Source: Oikopleura dioica (taxonomy: Eukaryota > Chordata > Appendicularia > Copelata > Oikopleuridae). From it: a stretch of DNA of 64,000 nucleotides. Below, piece after piece: positions 1 through 10,387 of this stretch (position 1 is the first letter of the stretch; each line of letters starts with the position of its first letter). The translations under genes were made by a program, and so were the position numbers. The stretch is from the NCBI GenBank assembly GCA_907165135.1, contig OU015566.1:10338157-10402156 (forward strand), read 5' to 3'. A model generated the notes under the pieces. That model saw only the letters and a list, made by a program, of their open reading frames with translations, was not told where the DNA came from and did no database searches.

Positions 1-3000
1 CTTCACACTAGTCAACAGGAACAAAAAATCTTTATCCGCAAAGATATGCGCTACGAATCTGGGTTGAGTCTAGTCCATGAGTTTATTTTGTATCTAAAAA
101 ATCTTCAAGAAAAAATGATTGAAAATCTGCCTGATTGTATAAAAGACGGTGTCGATCATTTTTCACGAATTCTTGGAGACAAAGAAGAACGCTCAAAATA
201 CTCGCTTCATCAAGTTGAAAATATGCGCCAAAAGCGCAACTATTTAAAGGATTTTATGAAGCTCAAAGTTTACGGCTGGTGCTCGGAAAGATATGATTTA
301 CCTGTTTTGTATCCGCTCATTTGTGATGTATTTTATGAAATGGCGAATCGAGACGACTCACAAGTCAGCATTATCAAGCGAGATGGCGGTTATATGGTTG
401 TTGAATCAATGGGGATTTCTTTTCGCGATTTTAAAAATCATACATCACCACAAACACTGGAAAAGTTGGCTCGATCGTGTGGACTCGATGAGTCTAAATT
501 CAAAAAAGGACTGTACCCTTATGAGTGGCATACCGATCCTGATCAGTTGGAAAGGCGTAAGCAATTCCTTGCTTATCCCTGCTTCAGATCGACAATGACC
601 ATACGCTCAGACAAGTATCCAAAAGAGATGAACGAACTTATCGCACAACGTCACAACAATATGGATCCGACAAATATTCTAGAGATTGGTTATTTGTTGA
701 ATCTTCATTTGTTGATTGACGATGAGGTGGTGATTGATGCATGCGAGAATCGTGATAAGAATCCGCTGATGGAGTTCAACACTGCGCACGAGTATGGCGA
801 TAATATTTTTGAAAAAATTTGTCAATGGTTTACAATGGATGAAGAAAAGGGCTGCCTTCAGTGTGATCCAAATGATGAACAAGTTCAAGAGTTTTTTGCA
901 TGCTCGCCCAAGCTCTATGTGGAAAGCAGCCGCCGATGGGACGAACTCGAGGCAATATTCAACGATGATATGTCTATGACGCGATTTCTCATTGATTACA
1001 ATTTTAACGATGTTATTCTTTTAGAAGGATCGATATCGTCATTTGCAGAGAGTTACAAAAGTCGATTGCAAATTTGCTTGCACTCGTTTCTCTCAATTGC
1101 AAAGCTAGCGCAGACAATTTCATTTATAATGTACGATCCGAGCGTGCCACCAATTTATTCAATACCTCCAAAACATTGCGATTTTTACAATAAATGTCGT
1201 GAAAAGTTATCTGGAGGCATAACTCAAGTACTGCACCGTGCGATCAATCTCAACGGTGAAAGTGAACACATTCCAGCTGCTGCAAGAATTGCGCCAAATG
1301 GTAAACCCTATGTTAAAGTTATCATGTTGGATTTTAATTCTTTGTATCCACAAATCTTTCGAAGTTGGATGCCCTGTGGGCCAGGAATCATGTTTAAAAA
1401 AGACGGTGGAAGGTTTTTTGCCGATGGAATGTTCAATCAAAGGGAGAACGCATCGATTGAGTCGATCCAATGGCTCGAGTATTGTAATTCAATGACAGAA
1501 TACAACGGTCAAATAAAACATGCTTACAATCACGTGGAAAAGAAGATTGCCGGCTACTCTGTGGATGGATATTTTGAGGATCAAGACAACATTGTTGTTT
1601 TTGAATTTCGTGGTTGCTCTTTTCATTATTGTCCTAATTGTAAGTCAGGATGAAGAGCTCTCTTTTTTCTGTTTTTTTTTAAAATCAACTAAAAAAGCCC
1701 TACTCTAAGCGTAAACCCTGGCGTGCTAATCGAGTGAAAATAGGAAAAAAAGAGTACAAAACACTTACCAACGATGAAATGAAAACGCTCGACGATGAGC
1801 GCATGCTCAAAATTAAAGACCATTTGACAGCGTCATCAACAAAATCCGTCACCATTCGTATTGAATACATGTGCCGCTGGACGCGTACTTGGTGCAATTT
1901 AGTTTTGAATAATAATCCTCCTGAATCGTCAATTTATCCTTTTCTTTACAAGGGTTCGAAGCAGGTGATTCGAGGCGGAGTGACCGAGGACGATTTCAAA
2001 GCGCTGGTTGCATCTGATAAATTCTTTGGCTTTGCGCTTGTTGATTTATCTTCGCCACAAGAAGGAACGAGGGTTCACACTAATTTAGACAAAAATACAA
2101 ATTGTGTGTGTGTGTGTAAACCTACCAAAAGTGATTGATGCTCATCCTGATATTCCACCCATTTTCGACAAGGTTCGAATCGAGCGAGAAGACGTTCAAG
2201 GATTCATTACGGAAATGTTGACAAAAGAAGAATTGGATCAAATGTTTCCCAAAGAGGAGAATGCCTTTTGCTACAATGCGCAAGATTATTTGATAACAAG
2301 TGCAATGCTCAAACATTATCACGACAAAGGACTCAATTACAAAGTAAAATATTTTGTAATTTATTACAAAGCAAAGCCTTTCGAAGATTTTGTCAATCAA
2401 ATGGTCAAAGATCGCATCAAGGCACATTTGAAGAAGGATGCTGTTGCTGGCGCTCGTGCAAAACTCATTATGAACAGTACTGTGGGACGATTTGCGCTTG
2501 CAAAGCATCGCTTTACGCGAACGAAACTTGTCGGCTGTCATAAAATGATGAAAGTTTTTTCCAATCCGTTGGTCAAATCGTACAAAAATTTGCGCACAGA
2601 AGCTCGCGCGCTCGATCCGCTGCATGAGGTTGAAGTTCGCCCAAAGCAAGTCATTGAAGATTTACCTATTCATGTCCAAATTCAAGTCTATCAGGCAAGT
2701 GTGGGTGTGTTTTGAATCACTTGTTATTTTTGTATTTTTTTAGAATAGCAAACTGTTATTTTATCAATTTCTTGATATTTTAAAAGAATACATGGAACCT
2801 GGATCAGTCGTTGTCAATTACTGTGATACAGATAGTTTTCTCATAAGTATCACCAAAGACACGCTGGACGATTGTGTGCGCGCCGAATTAAAGTCAACCT
2901 GGCTAAATGAAATTAAACCTGCCTGGTTTGCCGAAGAGGATGAAAATCACCCGAGTCAAAAAGAGCCCGGTCTACTAAAGGCAAGTCTGTAAGACTCGGA

Positions 3001-4047
3001 CACTTGTTGTCACGTTTCGTCTGTCTAAATTCTCATCAGTCTGAGTCTCACAGCCAGCCAACCATCCAACTACAGCCACCCATCCAACTGCAACCCAAAA
3101 GACGCATATTTCGGCCGCCGTACGGCAGCCGTCGCCCCTGGCGACGGTCAAGGTTTCCGGCCCAAAGGGCCGGACCGGGCGATAGCCCGCTTCGTCCGCC
3201 GCCGCCGCCGCCGCCTTTGACGGGGAAAAAAGTCGCGAAACCGCCTAGACGGCGGTCTCGGCTCCTTTTTTCCGAAAAAAATCGCTCGCTTCGCTCGGCT
3301 CTTTTTTTCTGGTACTTTTGGTTTATTTTTCGTCGGTTGTAAGTCGGGTTTATGTAAAGGAAAAAAAGTAGCGAAAAAAGTAACGAAAAAAGGTACGATA
3401 AAAAGTAACGAAAAAAAGTAACGAAAAAAGTAACGAAAAAGAGTAAGGAAAAAAAGAATGGGATCAAGAATCGAACTCAAAAATTTGACAATAGCGGTAA
3501 ATAGGATTTGAATTTACAGTTATAAAGGGTTAAGGGAACTTTTTATTCGCATCACCACTTGACCAACTATTGTCTAGGCTGAAGCGACGCTGACAAAAGG
3601 ATGGTACTGTGGTGTCTCACCAAAATGTTACATTATGAGTGCAATCGATGAGACGGAACTTGAACGAGCAATTTTGCAAATGGACAAAGACGTCAATGTT
3701 GATCGACTGTACAAGGAAGTCATGCTGAGCGAAAATGTGACACCTTTTATGAAAAAATCGGCAAAAGGGTGCAAGAAAAAGATTCCACTCAGGTAATTTG
3801 CGTCTGTGTTGATTTGATTTGATGTTTTTTTGCTAGTTTTTACGAATACTTGATCTCAATCTTTGGAAGTGCGAAAAAACGAGTGACAAAGAATGTTCCA
3901 CAAATTCAAATGGACCGAAAAAGGGATCAAATGAAAACGTGGACGATGGAACGCAAGGTCATCAACCCAATCCTCACGAAACGCATCATCAGCAAAGACA
4001 GAATTTCTACCACTCCACTGCGGCGTGCAAACGGCGACTTTATTTGA
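1..4047 (+). CDS. Protein-primed family B DNA polymerase, Polinton/Maverick type (5' end missing)
   Basis: The frame is open from base 1, so the N-terminus lies outside the window. Exons: 1-1647, 1698-2064, 2132-2694, 2744-2980, 3578-3792, 3837-4047; phases agree throughout. Visible landmarks are an exonuclease-like region with ERYDLPVLYP and KGLYPYEW, palm motif A (LDFNSLYPQ), a Cys-rich segment FRGCSFHYCPNC typical of transposon-borne DNA_pol_B_2 enzymes, motif B as KLIMNSTVGR, motif C as YCDTDS, and a C-terminal SPKCY...KKSAKG block. Such enzymes replicate linear Polinton or virus-like DNA from a terminal protein. Intron ends are GG-AG, GA-AG, GC-AG, GC-AG and GT-AG. The usual Tyr of motif B (NSxYG) is Val. 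The long fourth intron holds a repeat. The frame is intact, so the gene may be functional. Confidence 0.9.
2981..3577 (-). repeat. tRNA-derived SINE-like insertion inside polymerase intron 4
   Basis: This GC-AG intron is 597 nt, against 44-67 nt for the other polymerase introns. Read on the minus strand it starts with a tRNA-like head: an A-box-like TGGTCAAGTGGTGATGCG (rc of 3548-3565) and a B-box-like AATTCAAATCC near 3504-3514, with a second B-box-like GAGTTCGATTC near 3470. Next comes an array of AAAGTAACG-type units (3365-3450). A GC-rich body (3110-3300) follows, built of short perfect palindromes such as CCGGCCCAAAGGGCCGG and GTCGCCCCTGGCGAC. Assignment as a SINE is inference from the Pol III boxes. 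Confidence 0.5.
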
Positions 4048-4075
4048 TACTGTAATACACAGCCACAACCAAAAA

Positions 4076-4949
4076 ATGACTTTTATACCAAGAGGAATTC
4101 ATTCAATAATTGAATTTGTCAAATATAAAAAGAGAAATGGTGATATTTCTGCCCGAGCTAGCCGTCCAAGTGAAGCTTTTTTGCGAAAATTTTTATCGCA
4201 CTATAATCCTCAACATGTTGACAAGGAGCTCATCTATCCGGAAAACCGCCCACGTGAGTTGATCAATTCGCCTGCAAATGCAAGAATCATGGAAAATGCT
4301 GAAGCAGACAAAAAATTTCTCGATATTTTGGTTCCGTATGAGCCAGCTCCATCCGACTACTTTGAGGAGAACGAACTCGAATGTCTCGAGCAGGGTAAAT
4401 TTTCACTCCGATGGCCGCCAAAATCGTATATACGTACGTAGCTGATAAATTTTGATTTTGAAAGTAATATACCTTGTAGAGCAGGGTTGGCGTCACAATT
4501 TCAATTATACAGATGCATTTTTACAGAGAGGAAAGAACAAGCTCACCAAAACGTTGACAAATCGATACACAATAACAATTCTCAACAATCGCAATCTAGA
4601 GATGCTGGTGCGACAACTTGCCAAAGGAATTGGTGGATTTTTACGTATCGAATGCGACGCTTACTTTATTGCCAAATCGACGACGGGTAGTGGCGACAAT
4701 GTGATTGAAAAATTCGACATAATTTATCCAAACAGTTGGGGATGCATAAATACGACCAAGTATATCTACAATGAAGAAGAACTCGAGGAACTTTGCAAGG
4801 AGATTCAGCCAGAACCTTTTCAACGCGCCCTTATTGCCAATTCTATCATGCGAAGAGATGTCTTTGCAGAAAGTAATGTGCGCTTTCATCGCATACTAGC
4901 CTATCAAGTTATAGTTCAAACTCTGCCTGTACGATTTTTGACAAAATAA
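4076..4949 (+). CDS. Unknown protein downstream of polymerase (262 aa)
   Basis: Two exons, 4076-4394 and 4480-4949, are joined by a GT-AG phase-1 intron and encode 262 residues. The start is the first ATG after the polymerase stop, only 28 nt away, and a CACAG acceptor lies between, so it is probably the second cistron of a polymerase operon. The protein is mixed alpha/beta in composition with many charged residues. It has no signal peptide, membrane segment or motif I recognise. Positions 180-260 carry several aromatic/acidic stretches (YIYNEEELEELCKEI). Its place beside a Polinton-type polymerase suggests an element-encoded replication or structural role, which is inference only. Confidence 0.7.
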
Positions 4950-5120
4950 AAAAAATTCTATCCTGATGACGAGGGGTTAAATAACGGTCCAAATTATTAT
5001 TCTAGATTATCATTAGGCTTACTTTTAGTGAAAATATTTATGCAAAGGAATGATAAACAAGTTTATCGTTTTCAACTTTTTTATTACAATATAGAATAGA
5101 CAACAAAAAACAATTTGACT

Positions 5121-7437
5121 TCATGCAGCGACCTTGGCTCGTTTCTTGGGCTGAAAAAAATTTTTTATATTCAAAAGAAAAAATAAAAAAACTTACAGGA
5201 GGCAAATCGTCTTCCTCGCTTTCAGATACAATCTTCAAACTTCCAGATGGTGATGATGCCGCTGGTCGATCGATTTCCATTGCTGCTGGTGGTGGCGGCG
5301 GCGGCGGCGGCGGTGGTGTTGGTGGCGCTGGCGGTGCGAGTGACGCTCGTGCTCGAGGCATCGCTGAAAAATTAAAAAATTTTTTCTCTTATTTTGAATC
5401 ACCTGGAAAACTATCTGCACCGTGTTTCTTCCGCCGCTTTTCAGCATATGTAATATGAGCAGTGTGGGTGAAATCAGGCTTGACGTTGTTGATCACCTCT
5501 CTGAATGTCGCCTTTCGAAAATCGATAAAATCAAGAGGAGTTGGAGGTCCTTTTTTCATCACCGCTGCCATGTGAGATTGGGGCGTTTTTGGATCGCATT
5601 GTGTCACAAAGTTGTGATACAATTTGAACAATTGCCAGACAAGATTCGAAAAGATCATCTGCTGCCGGTAGATGAACGTTCGGCAGATATTCTTTCGTTT
5701 CATCTCCAAGTGATCGCGAGTAGTTCTTGCATCGGGATTTTGCGAATTGAGGACCAAAAATTCCTCCATTGTTGGTAGCATGGCGCGGCGAAGTCGAGCG
5801 CGTTCTTTGTCGAGCGTTTTGACCAAAAACTTTCGCATTGAGATCAGCACGCCAACATAGCTCATCGGGCAGAGTTTCGAGTAAACTCGATAGCGATTAA
5901 TATTGTCCAGTAGCTCAACACAATCGGCATTCATATCGTTCAGGATCAAATCGGTGTCTTTAAAACTGCCGCGGCCTTTTCGTCTGATTTCACGAAAATG
6001 TCGAGGAATATTGCACGTTGCTGAGCAATCGACATCGTCTTGAATCGAGCGAGAAAATGCCATAGGCGTTCCAATATCGACAATGCTCTTCAATCGCATC
6101 AAATATTCAAATGTTTCACTCTCCAGAAAGCCAATGTGTCGAAGCGAGTGAGTTTCAGCGCTGAATCGTGGATCTGCCTTTGTCGTCAAGTAGCTCGTTT
6201 CGCAATAGAAATTAATCATGCGGAGTAAATCTCGGCTCAAATCAATTCCATAATTGCAATCGGGCTCGGTATGAGGAAGGGTCCACTCAGGCGGACACTT
6301 GTATGCATCATCCCGCGAAAATCTCAAACTGCGGCTAATAAATCGCATGTCGATGTCGGATGCTTCGCCAGTCAACTTTCGAGAGAGTGTTGGTTCAAAA
6401 TCAACGACGAGTGTATAAAATTCCAGCATTGCAAGCTGAGTGATCGGGCTTGTAGCAGTCGGATGTCTCATAATCGCAGGAAAGTCGACAAAGCGCAAAC
6501 CAGGCGGTTGATTGCCACAATATTGCGCAGAAAGTGGCTCGCTTAACATTGAAAAGATGCTCTCCAATTCGGTGTACTCGGAAGGTCGAAATCGTGAATT
6601 GGCAGCCCATTGAGCAACGGAAATACACGGCGGCGCGTAGATGTTAGAAAACGCAATTGGCGAATTAGCAAAGAGTCCATGATAGCCGACCATTTGATTG
6701 CGAAGTTTTAAATAAAACATGCGCCACGGAGTGTCAGATGAAACAGATCCTCTTGGTAGTGCGTGTGAAGCCGCTGTTGCACGCAGTAATGCAAGCAATT
6801 CAGGTGTTGGTGGGCGGCGCAAATTGTTGTTGTTGTTGTTTATCGTCGTCGTCGGCGCGGAGGGGGAACTTCGTCGTCCCAAAACAGGCTCCAATCGCTG
6901 CTCGATTCCGGAAAATCTTAAAGTCAGTAAGATATTTTGAAAGATTTTTAATGTATTTTACCTGTGACCGTTTCCTCTGCCTTCTGCGCTCGTTGTTCCT
7001 CCCGGCGATAAATGTCCAGATAGATTCTCATTGTCATTGCCATTGTTGCCGTCATTGCCAGCAGGAGAAACAGGTTCATAATCCATTGGATTCGCCTTTT
7101 GTGCGGCGGCGATCGGACTTTGTAGTAATGAAGGTTCATCATCTCTTCGTCTTGAATCGTCGTCGTCGGTGATGGGGGAGAGTTTTCGTCCATCATCTCG
7201 TCCAAGTCCGAATCTTGAAAGAACTTGGGGTGGTGAAGATTTTGACCGCTTTCCATGTACGTTTCTCCTTCGTAATCGCTCACAAGATCGAGATCGTCTT
7301 GAAGAAAGGTGACTTGCTAAAATGAAAAAATAAAATTTTGAAATATTTTGAAATTTTACTTTTCGCATTGGAGGCGGCAAAACAGGCGGCGAAATCTCTT
7401 GCAATGGGCGAAAATTGTTTTCTTCGTTCGCCGCCAT
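5121..7437 (-). CDS. Unknown 698-aa protein with C-terminal NLS
   Basis: Six exons (7360-7437, 7261-7316, 6962-7213, 5403-6916, 5197-5363, 5121-5150) sum to exactly 699 codons, all with GT-AG introns. The N-terminal 190 residues are low-complexity, rich in Asp, Ser, Pro, Gly and Asn. Residues about 190-610 form a globular-looking region with no family I recognise. A poly-Pro tract follows, then an acidic stretch SESEEDD and a terminal basic PKKRAKV resembling an SV40-type nuclear localisation signal. The start was chosen because AAGATGGCG has good context and because a 47-nt intron then links it cleanly to the main frame. It is the last gene of the minus-strand series and is convergent with the polymerase pair. 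Confidence 0.75.
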
Positions 7438-7648
7438 CTTGATTCAATTGTCTTGTACGCCAATCGAGCCACTTTTTCATAAACAAACTGTCTACAAAAA
7501 AGATTCTTTGAAAACAATTTTTTGGTGAAAGAATTTAGATCCAAATAAATGAAAAAAAGTAATTGATAGAGTGAACTGCGTGAATGGTTCAAAAATTGAG
7601 CGAGAATGTTTTTGGGGTCGAATCAATGTGAAAAAAAAAAATAGGTTT

Positions 7649-9031
7649 TTACAAAGCGTCAAGAGTACTATTTGAGTGGGAAGAGCGAAGTTGATATCGT
7701 TTTTTCGGTGATGATTGTGGTTGTTGTTCGATCTCTGATTCTAGTTCGATTGTATCTTCTTCAGAGAGTTCTGGCTGATGGAAAGTGAGGTCTGGAGACG
7801 AGGCGATCATTTCTGGAGAGTAAAAAATGACTCGTCTTGCGCCGATTTGACGAAGATGTTGTTGACGATCTTCATCATCATCATCATCATCGCAGTTGCT
7901 ACGAGAACGACGACGACGACGGCGAAGATTACTACGACAAAGATGGCGGTGATGACGTCTGCCGCTGCTGCTCCTAGGACTCACACTTACACCACCGCCA
8001 CCGCCACCCCAAATAGCACGATTGAGCGTATTAGCGACACCACGAGCGCCATAGCTGAGAACAGGTGTCGAATACGAAATGACGACGCTAAAAACGTTTT
8101 TTATCGTTCTTTTTCATGATAAACTTACGATGCAATCTGAACTCCCCCGTGAACTACACTTTTAAGACCTGAGATTACTTTGTCTCGATCAAGGCGAAGT
8201 TGGTCCACTGTCTCAGAGTTGAAAACTCTGACTTCGTTTGCTGCGTCTTCGATTGTCTCCACTTGTTGCTCGTTTGTAAGTGGTGGAGACATGTGTTCCG
8301 GAGGCGTTGTGAATACAGGGCTCTCAATAATCACCCTCTTTTTTGTCTTTCGTCGAACGATTTTTGCGATCGGGCTGATTGGCGACAATCGTTTAAAACT
8401 TACTCGCCGACTTTTCTTTCGTTTTAATTTTGCTGTTGTTGGCTCATCAATAACATTGTTCGCCTAAAAACGTAATTTTAGGCTCAATATTCTTTGTATC
8501 ATGTACCTGATTTGTTGGAGAAAACGGACGAGGCAATTGCTGCTGCTGCTGCGACTGCTCGGAGATAGGAGCAACAAAAATCTGACTTGGCGGTTGGTGA
8601 ACAGTTGCCGAAACAGAAGTGATCAATTCTGGCTGCTGCTGCTGCTGCTGCTGCTGTGCTGGTGCTGGTTGGCTCACGGGTTGCTGTTGAATTATGAGAG
8701 GAGTGCTCTCAGTTTCGACGACTCCATCTTCGTTCACAAACGGTGCTTGCTGTCGACGATGATCTAAAAAATATATTCAATAAAGAGTTTTTCTAGGAGT
8801 AATCTTACCATACTCGACCACTTGGCCATTCAGTTGAACGATTCCGCGGTAAAAAGGTCGATTATCAGGATTCCCATCTCCACAGCAAATAAAGCAGAAC
8901 CAGACTTTGAAATTGAAGAGGTGATCTCGCACAAAGCACAGAAACCATCGCGCCGCTCCACAAAATGTCCGATTTGAGCAGCAACAGCAGCAAAATGTCG
9001 ACATGGCATAGACGGCGATCACCCAACCCAT
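7649..9031 (-). CDS. Cys-rich, low-complexity membrane-associated protein
   Basis: Exons joined by GT-AG introns near 8769-8807, 8466-8507 and 8090-8130. The protein begins MGWVIAVYAMSTFCCCCC, a hydrophobic segment followed by a Cys/Phe-rich region. Gln- and Pro-rich sequence with a CAG-type tract comes next, then a basic stretch (KLKRKKSRR, RRKTKKR), a Gly run, an Arg-rich run, an Asp run, and a C-terminus ending STLDAL. No known domain. The coding frame is open upstream of the chosen ATG to an acceptor AG near 9063, so this may be the cytoplasmic half of the protein encoded at 9507-10067, joined across an AT-rich 0.49-kb segment. I could not find a canonical splice pair in the right phase. 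Confidence 0.55.
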
Positions 9032-9062
9032 AACGATCACAAATCGAGTTTTGAAGCTAGAG

Positions 9063-9550
9063 CAAATTTTATTTTTGCAAAAAAATACAAGTATAGAAAA
9101 TGGCCTTTTTTACTATGTTAACAGACCGATAATGAGCAAAATTTTTTCAAAGTATTTTCTCTATATTAAAATTTTCTCAAAAAAATACAAGTATAGAAAA
9201 AAACACAATTTTTCCTATGTTAAGGTAAAAAAATTATCAAAATTTTTTCTAAGTATTTTTTACATTTTATATAGAAAAAAATTCCTCAAGAACGCCCTAT
9301 GGTCTGAAACGCTTGGTATGTAAAAATTTCTCCTATGCTTAAATTTTCTCCCATGTCATTTTTTTCCTTAGATGTCAAATTTGACATTTCATTTTGACAT
9401 TTCAACTTTGAAATGTGCTGGAAAAATTTTATACCTAGGAAAAATTTATATGCATGGCGAAATTTTGACCATAGGGGGTTTTCAAGTATACCATGAATTT
9501 TCAGTCCTACCTTTTTTCATGGAAATTTTGAAAATAAGGAAAAGAAAAAA
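9063..9550. other. AT-rich intron or intercistronic spacer with internal repeats
   Basis: About 490 nt of AT-rich sequence between two minus-strand coding segments. The string AAAAAATACAAGTATAGAAAA occurs twice (near 9078 and 9180), and a short palindromic run of GTCAAATTTGACATTTC type lies near 9373. It is 5-10 times longer than other spacers in this gene series, so it is either a long intron or an insertion. Confidence 0.45.
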
Positions 9551-10067
9551 CTGCTGCCGAGTCGTCCATCATCGTCGAATTCGTCGGTGTCGCCGAATCG
9601 AGTGTATAATTCGCTTTTGGCTCGATTCGCTCCGGCTCCGTTTTTTTAGGTTTCGCTGTAGCTGGGGCCAATGTTTTAGGCTCCGTCCTTTCTTCTGTCG
9701 TCATCGTCGTCGTCGTTGACGTCGTGGTAGTTGAAGTCGTCGACGAACTCGTAGTTACCACCAGAATTGGGGTTTCAGTCGATTCAGGCGACGAGCGGAT
9801 GGTCGAATGCGGTCCGACAGATGGATGAGGAGTCGAACGATTGGGCGTAGAGTGACCACTTCGAGAAACAGGTTGAGTAACGACAGATACGGTCTCCACA
9901 CTAGGTCGAGGAGTGCCACCATTGCCCAAAAATTCTGTTCCTTCTTCGTTCGACATTTCGCTAGACTCACTAGATAAGAAAGAGAAATCGTAACTATCCC
10001 CGTAGTAGTCATCTGAAAGAACTGCGGTTCCCAGTCCAGCGATAACCAAGACATATTTTACGATCAT
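9507..10067 (-). CDS. Secreted or type I membrane Ser/Thr-rich protein
   Basis: An N-terminal signal peptide (MIVKYVLVIAGLGTAVLS) is followed by an acidic Ser/Tyr stretch and a long Ser/Thr/Pro-rich, mucin-like region with runs of Thr. The ATG directly follows an acceptor (TTTAAATTTAG) 41 nt after the RING gene stop, which is spliced-leader operon spacing. The open frame ends at 9507, but the last dozen residues read into AT-rich DNA. The exon may instead end near 9550 and continue into the membrane-anchored frame at 7649-9063. As drawn the protein has no membrane anchor. Confidence 0.6.
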   Translation of the reverse strand: MIVKYVLVIAGLGTAVLSDDYYGDSYDFSFLSSESSEMSNEEGTEFLGNGGTPRPSVETVSVVTQPVSRSGHSTPNRSTPHPSVGPHSTIRSSPESTETPILVVTTSSSTTSTTTTSTTTTMTTEERTEPKTLAPATAKPKKTEPERIEPKANYTLDSATPTNSTMMDDSAAVFSFPYFQNFHEKR

Positions 10068-10108
10068 CTAAATTTAAAACAAAGATAAATTTCTAATTTC
10101 TTAGTTTT

Positions 10109-10343
10109 TTAAAAGTGCTGGTTTGGAGGGATATAGTAGCAAAGAATCTCACAGCCGCACCATACACAAGTGTCCATCGTCGTTTTCAGACAGTGTTCGC
10201 AAAAGGAGTGACTTGAAAGGAATGACAACCTTTGATGTAAAATTTTTTTATCAAAGGTCGACAATTCCCATCCTGCATGGATAAAATATTATCTCTTTAT
10301 TGCCACGATAAAGAGGCATCTGACATAAACCACATTTTAGCAT
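10109..10343 (-). CDS. Short RING-finger protein (56 aa)
   Basis: Exons 10273-10343 and 10109-10211. Joined, they give a complete C3HC4 RING: CGLC, then about 15 residues, PCSHSFCEHC, eight residues, CVWC. The ligand spacing C-x2-C...C-x-H-x2-C-x2-C-x8-C-x2-C is exact only if a 61-nt intron starting GA and ending AG is removed, so the domain itself proves a GA-AG intron. RING proteins of this kind are usually E3 ubiquitin ligases. One this short has no substrate-binding region, a pattern often seen in virus-encoded RING proteins. It lies 44 nt after the upstream gene stop and 41 nt before the next ATG, both with acceptor AGs: a typical larvacean operon position. Confidence 0.85.
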
Positions 10344-10387
10344 TCTAAATAAAATAAAAACTTAATGGTTCACATGGCTCAATCTTG

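Noticed and set aside
3048-3480. Minus-strand Phe- and Gly-rich frames
   Set aside because: They cross the SINE-like palindromes and the AAAGTAACG array inside a polymerase intron; repeat-derived.
5123-5458. Plus-strand frame with a Gly run
   Set aside because: Antisense of the poly-Pro region of the 698-aa protein.
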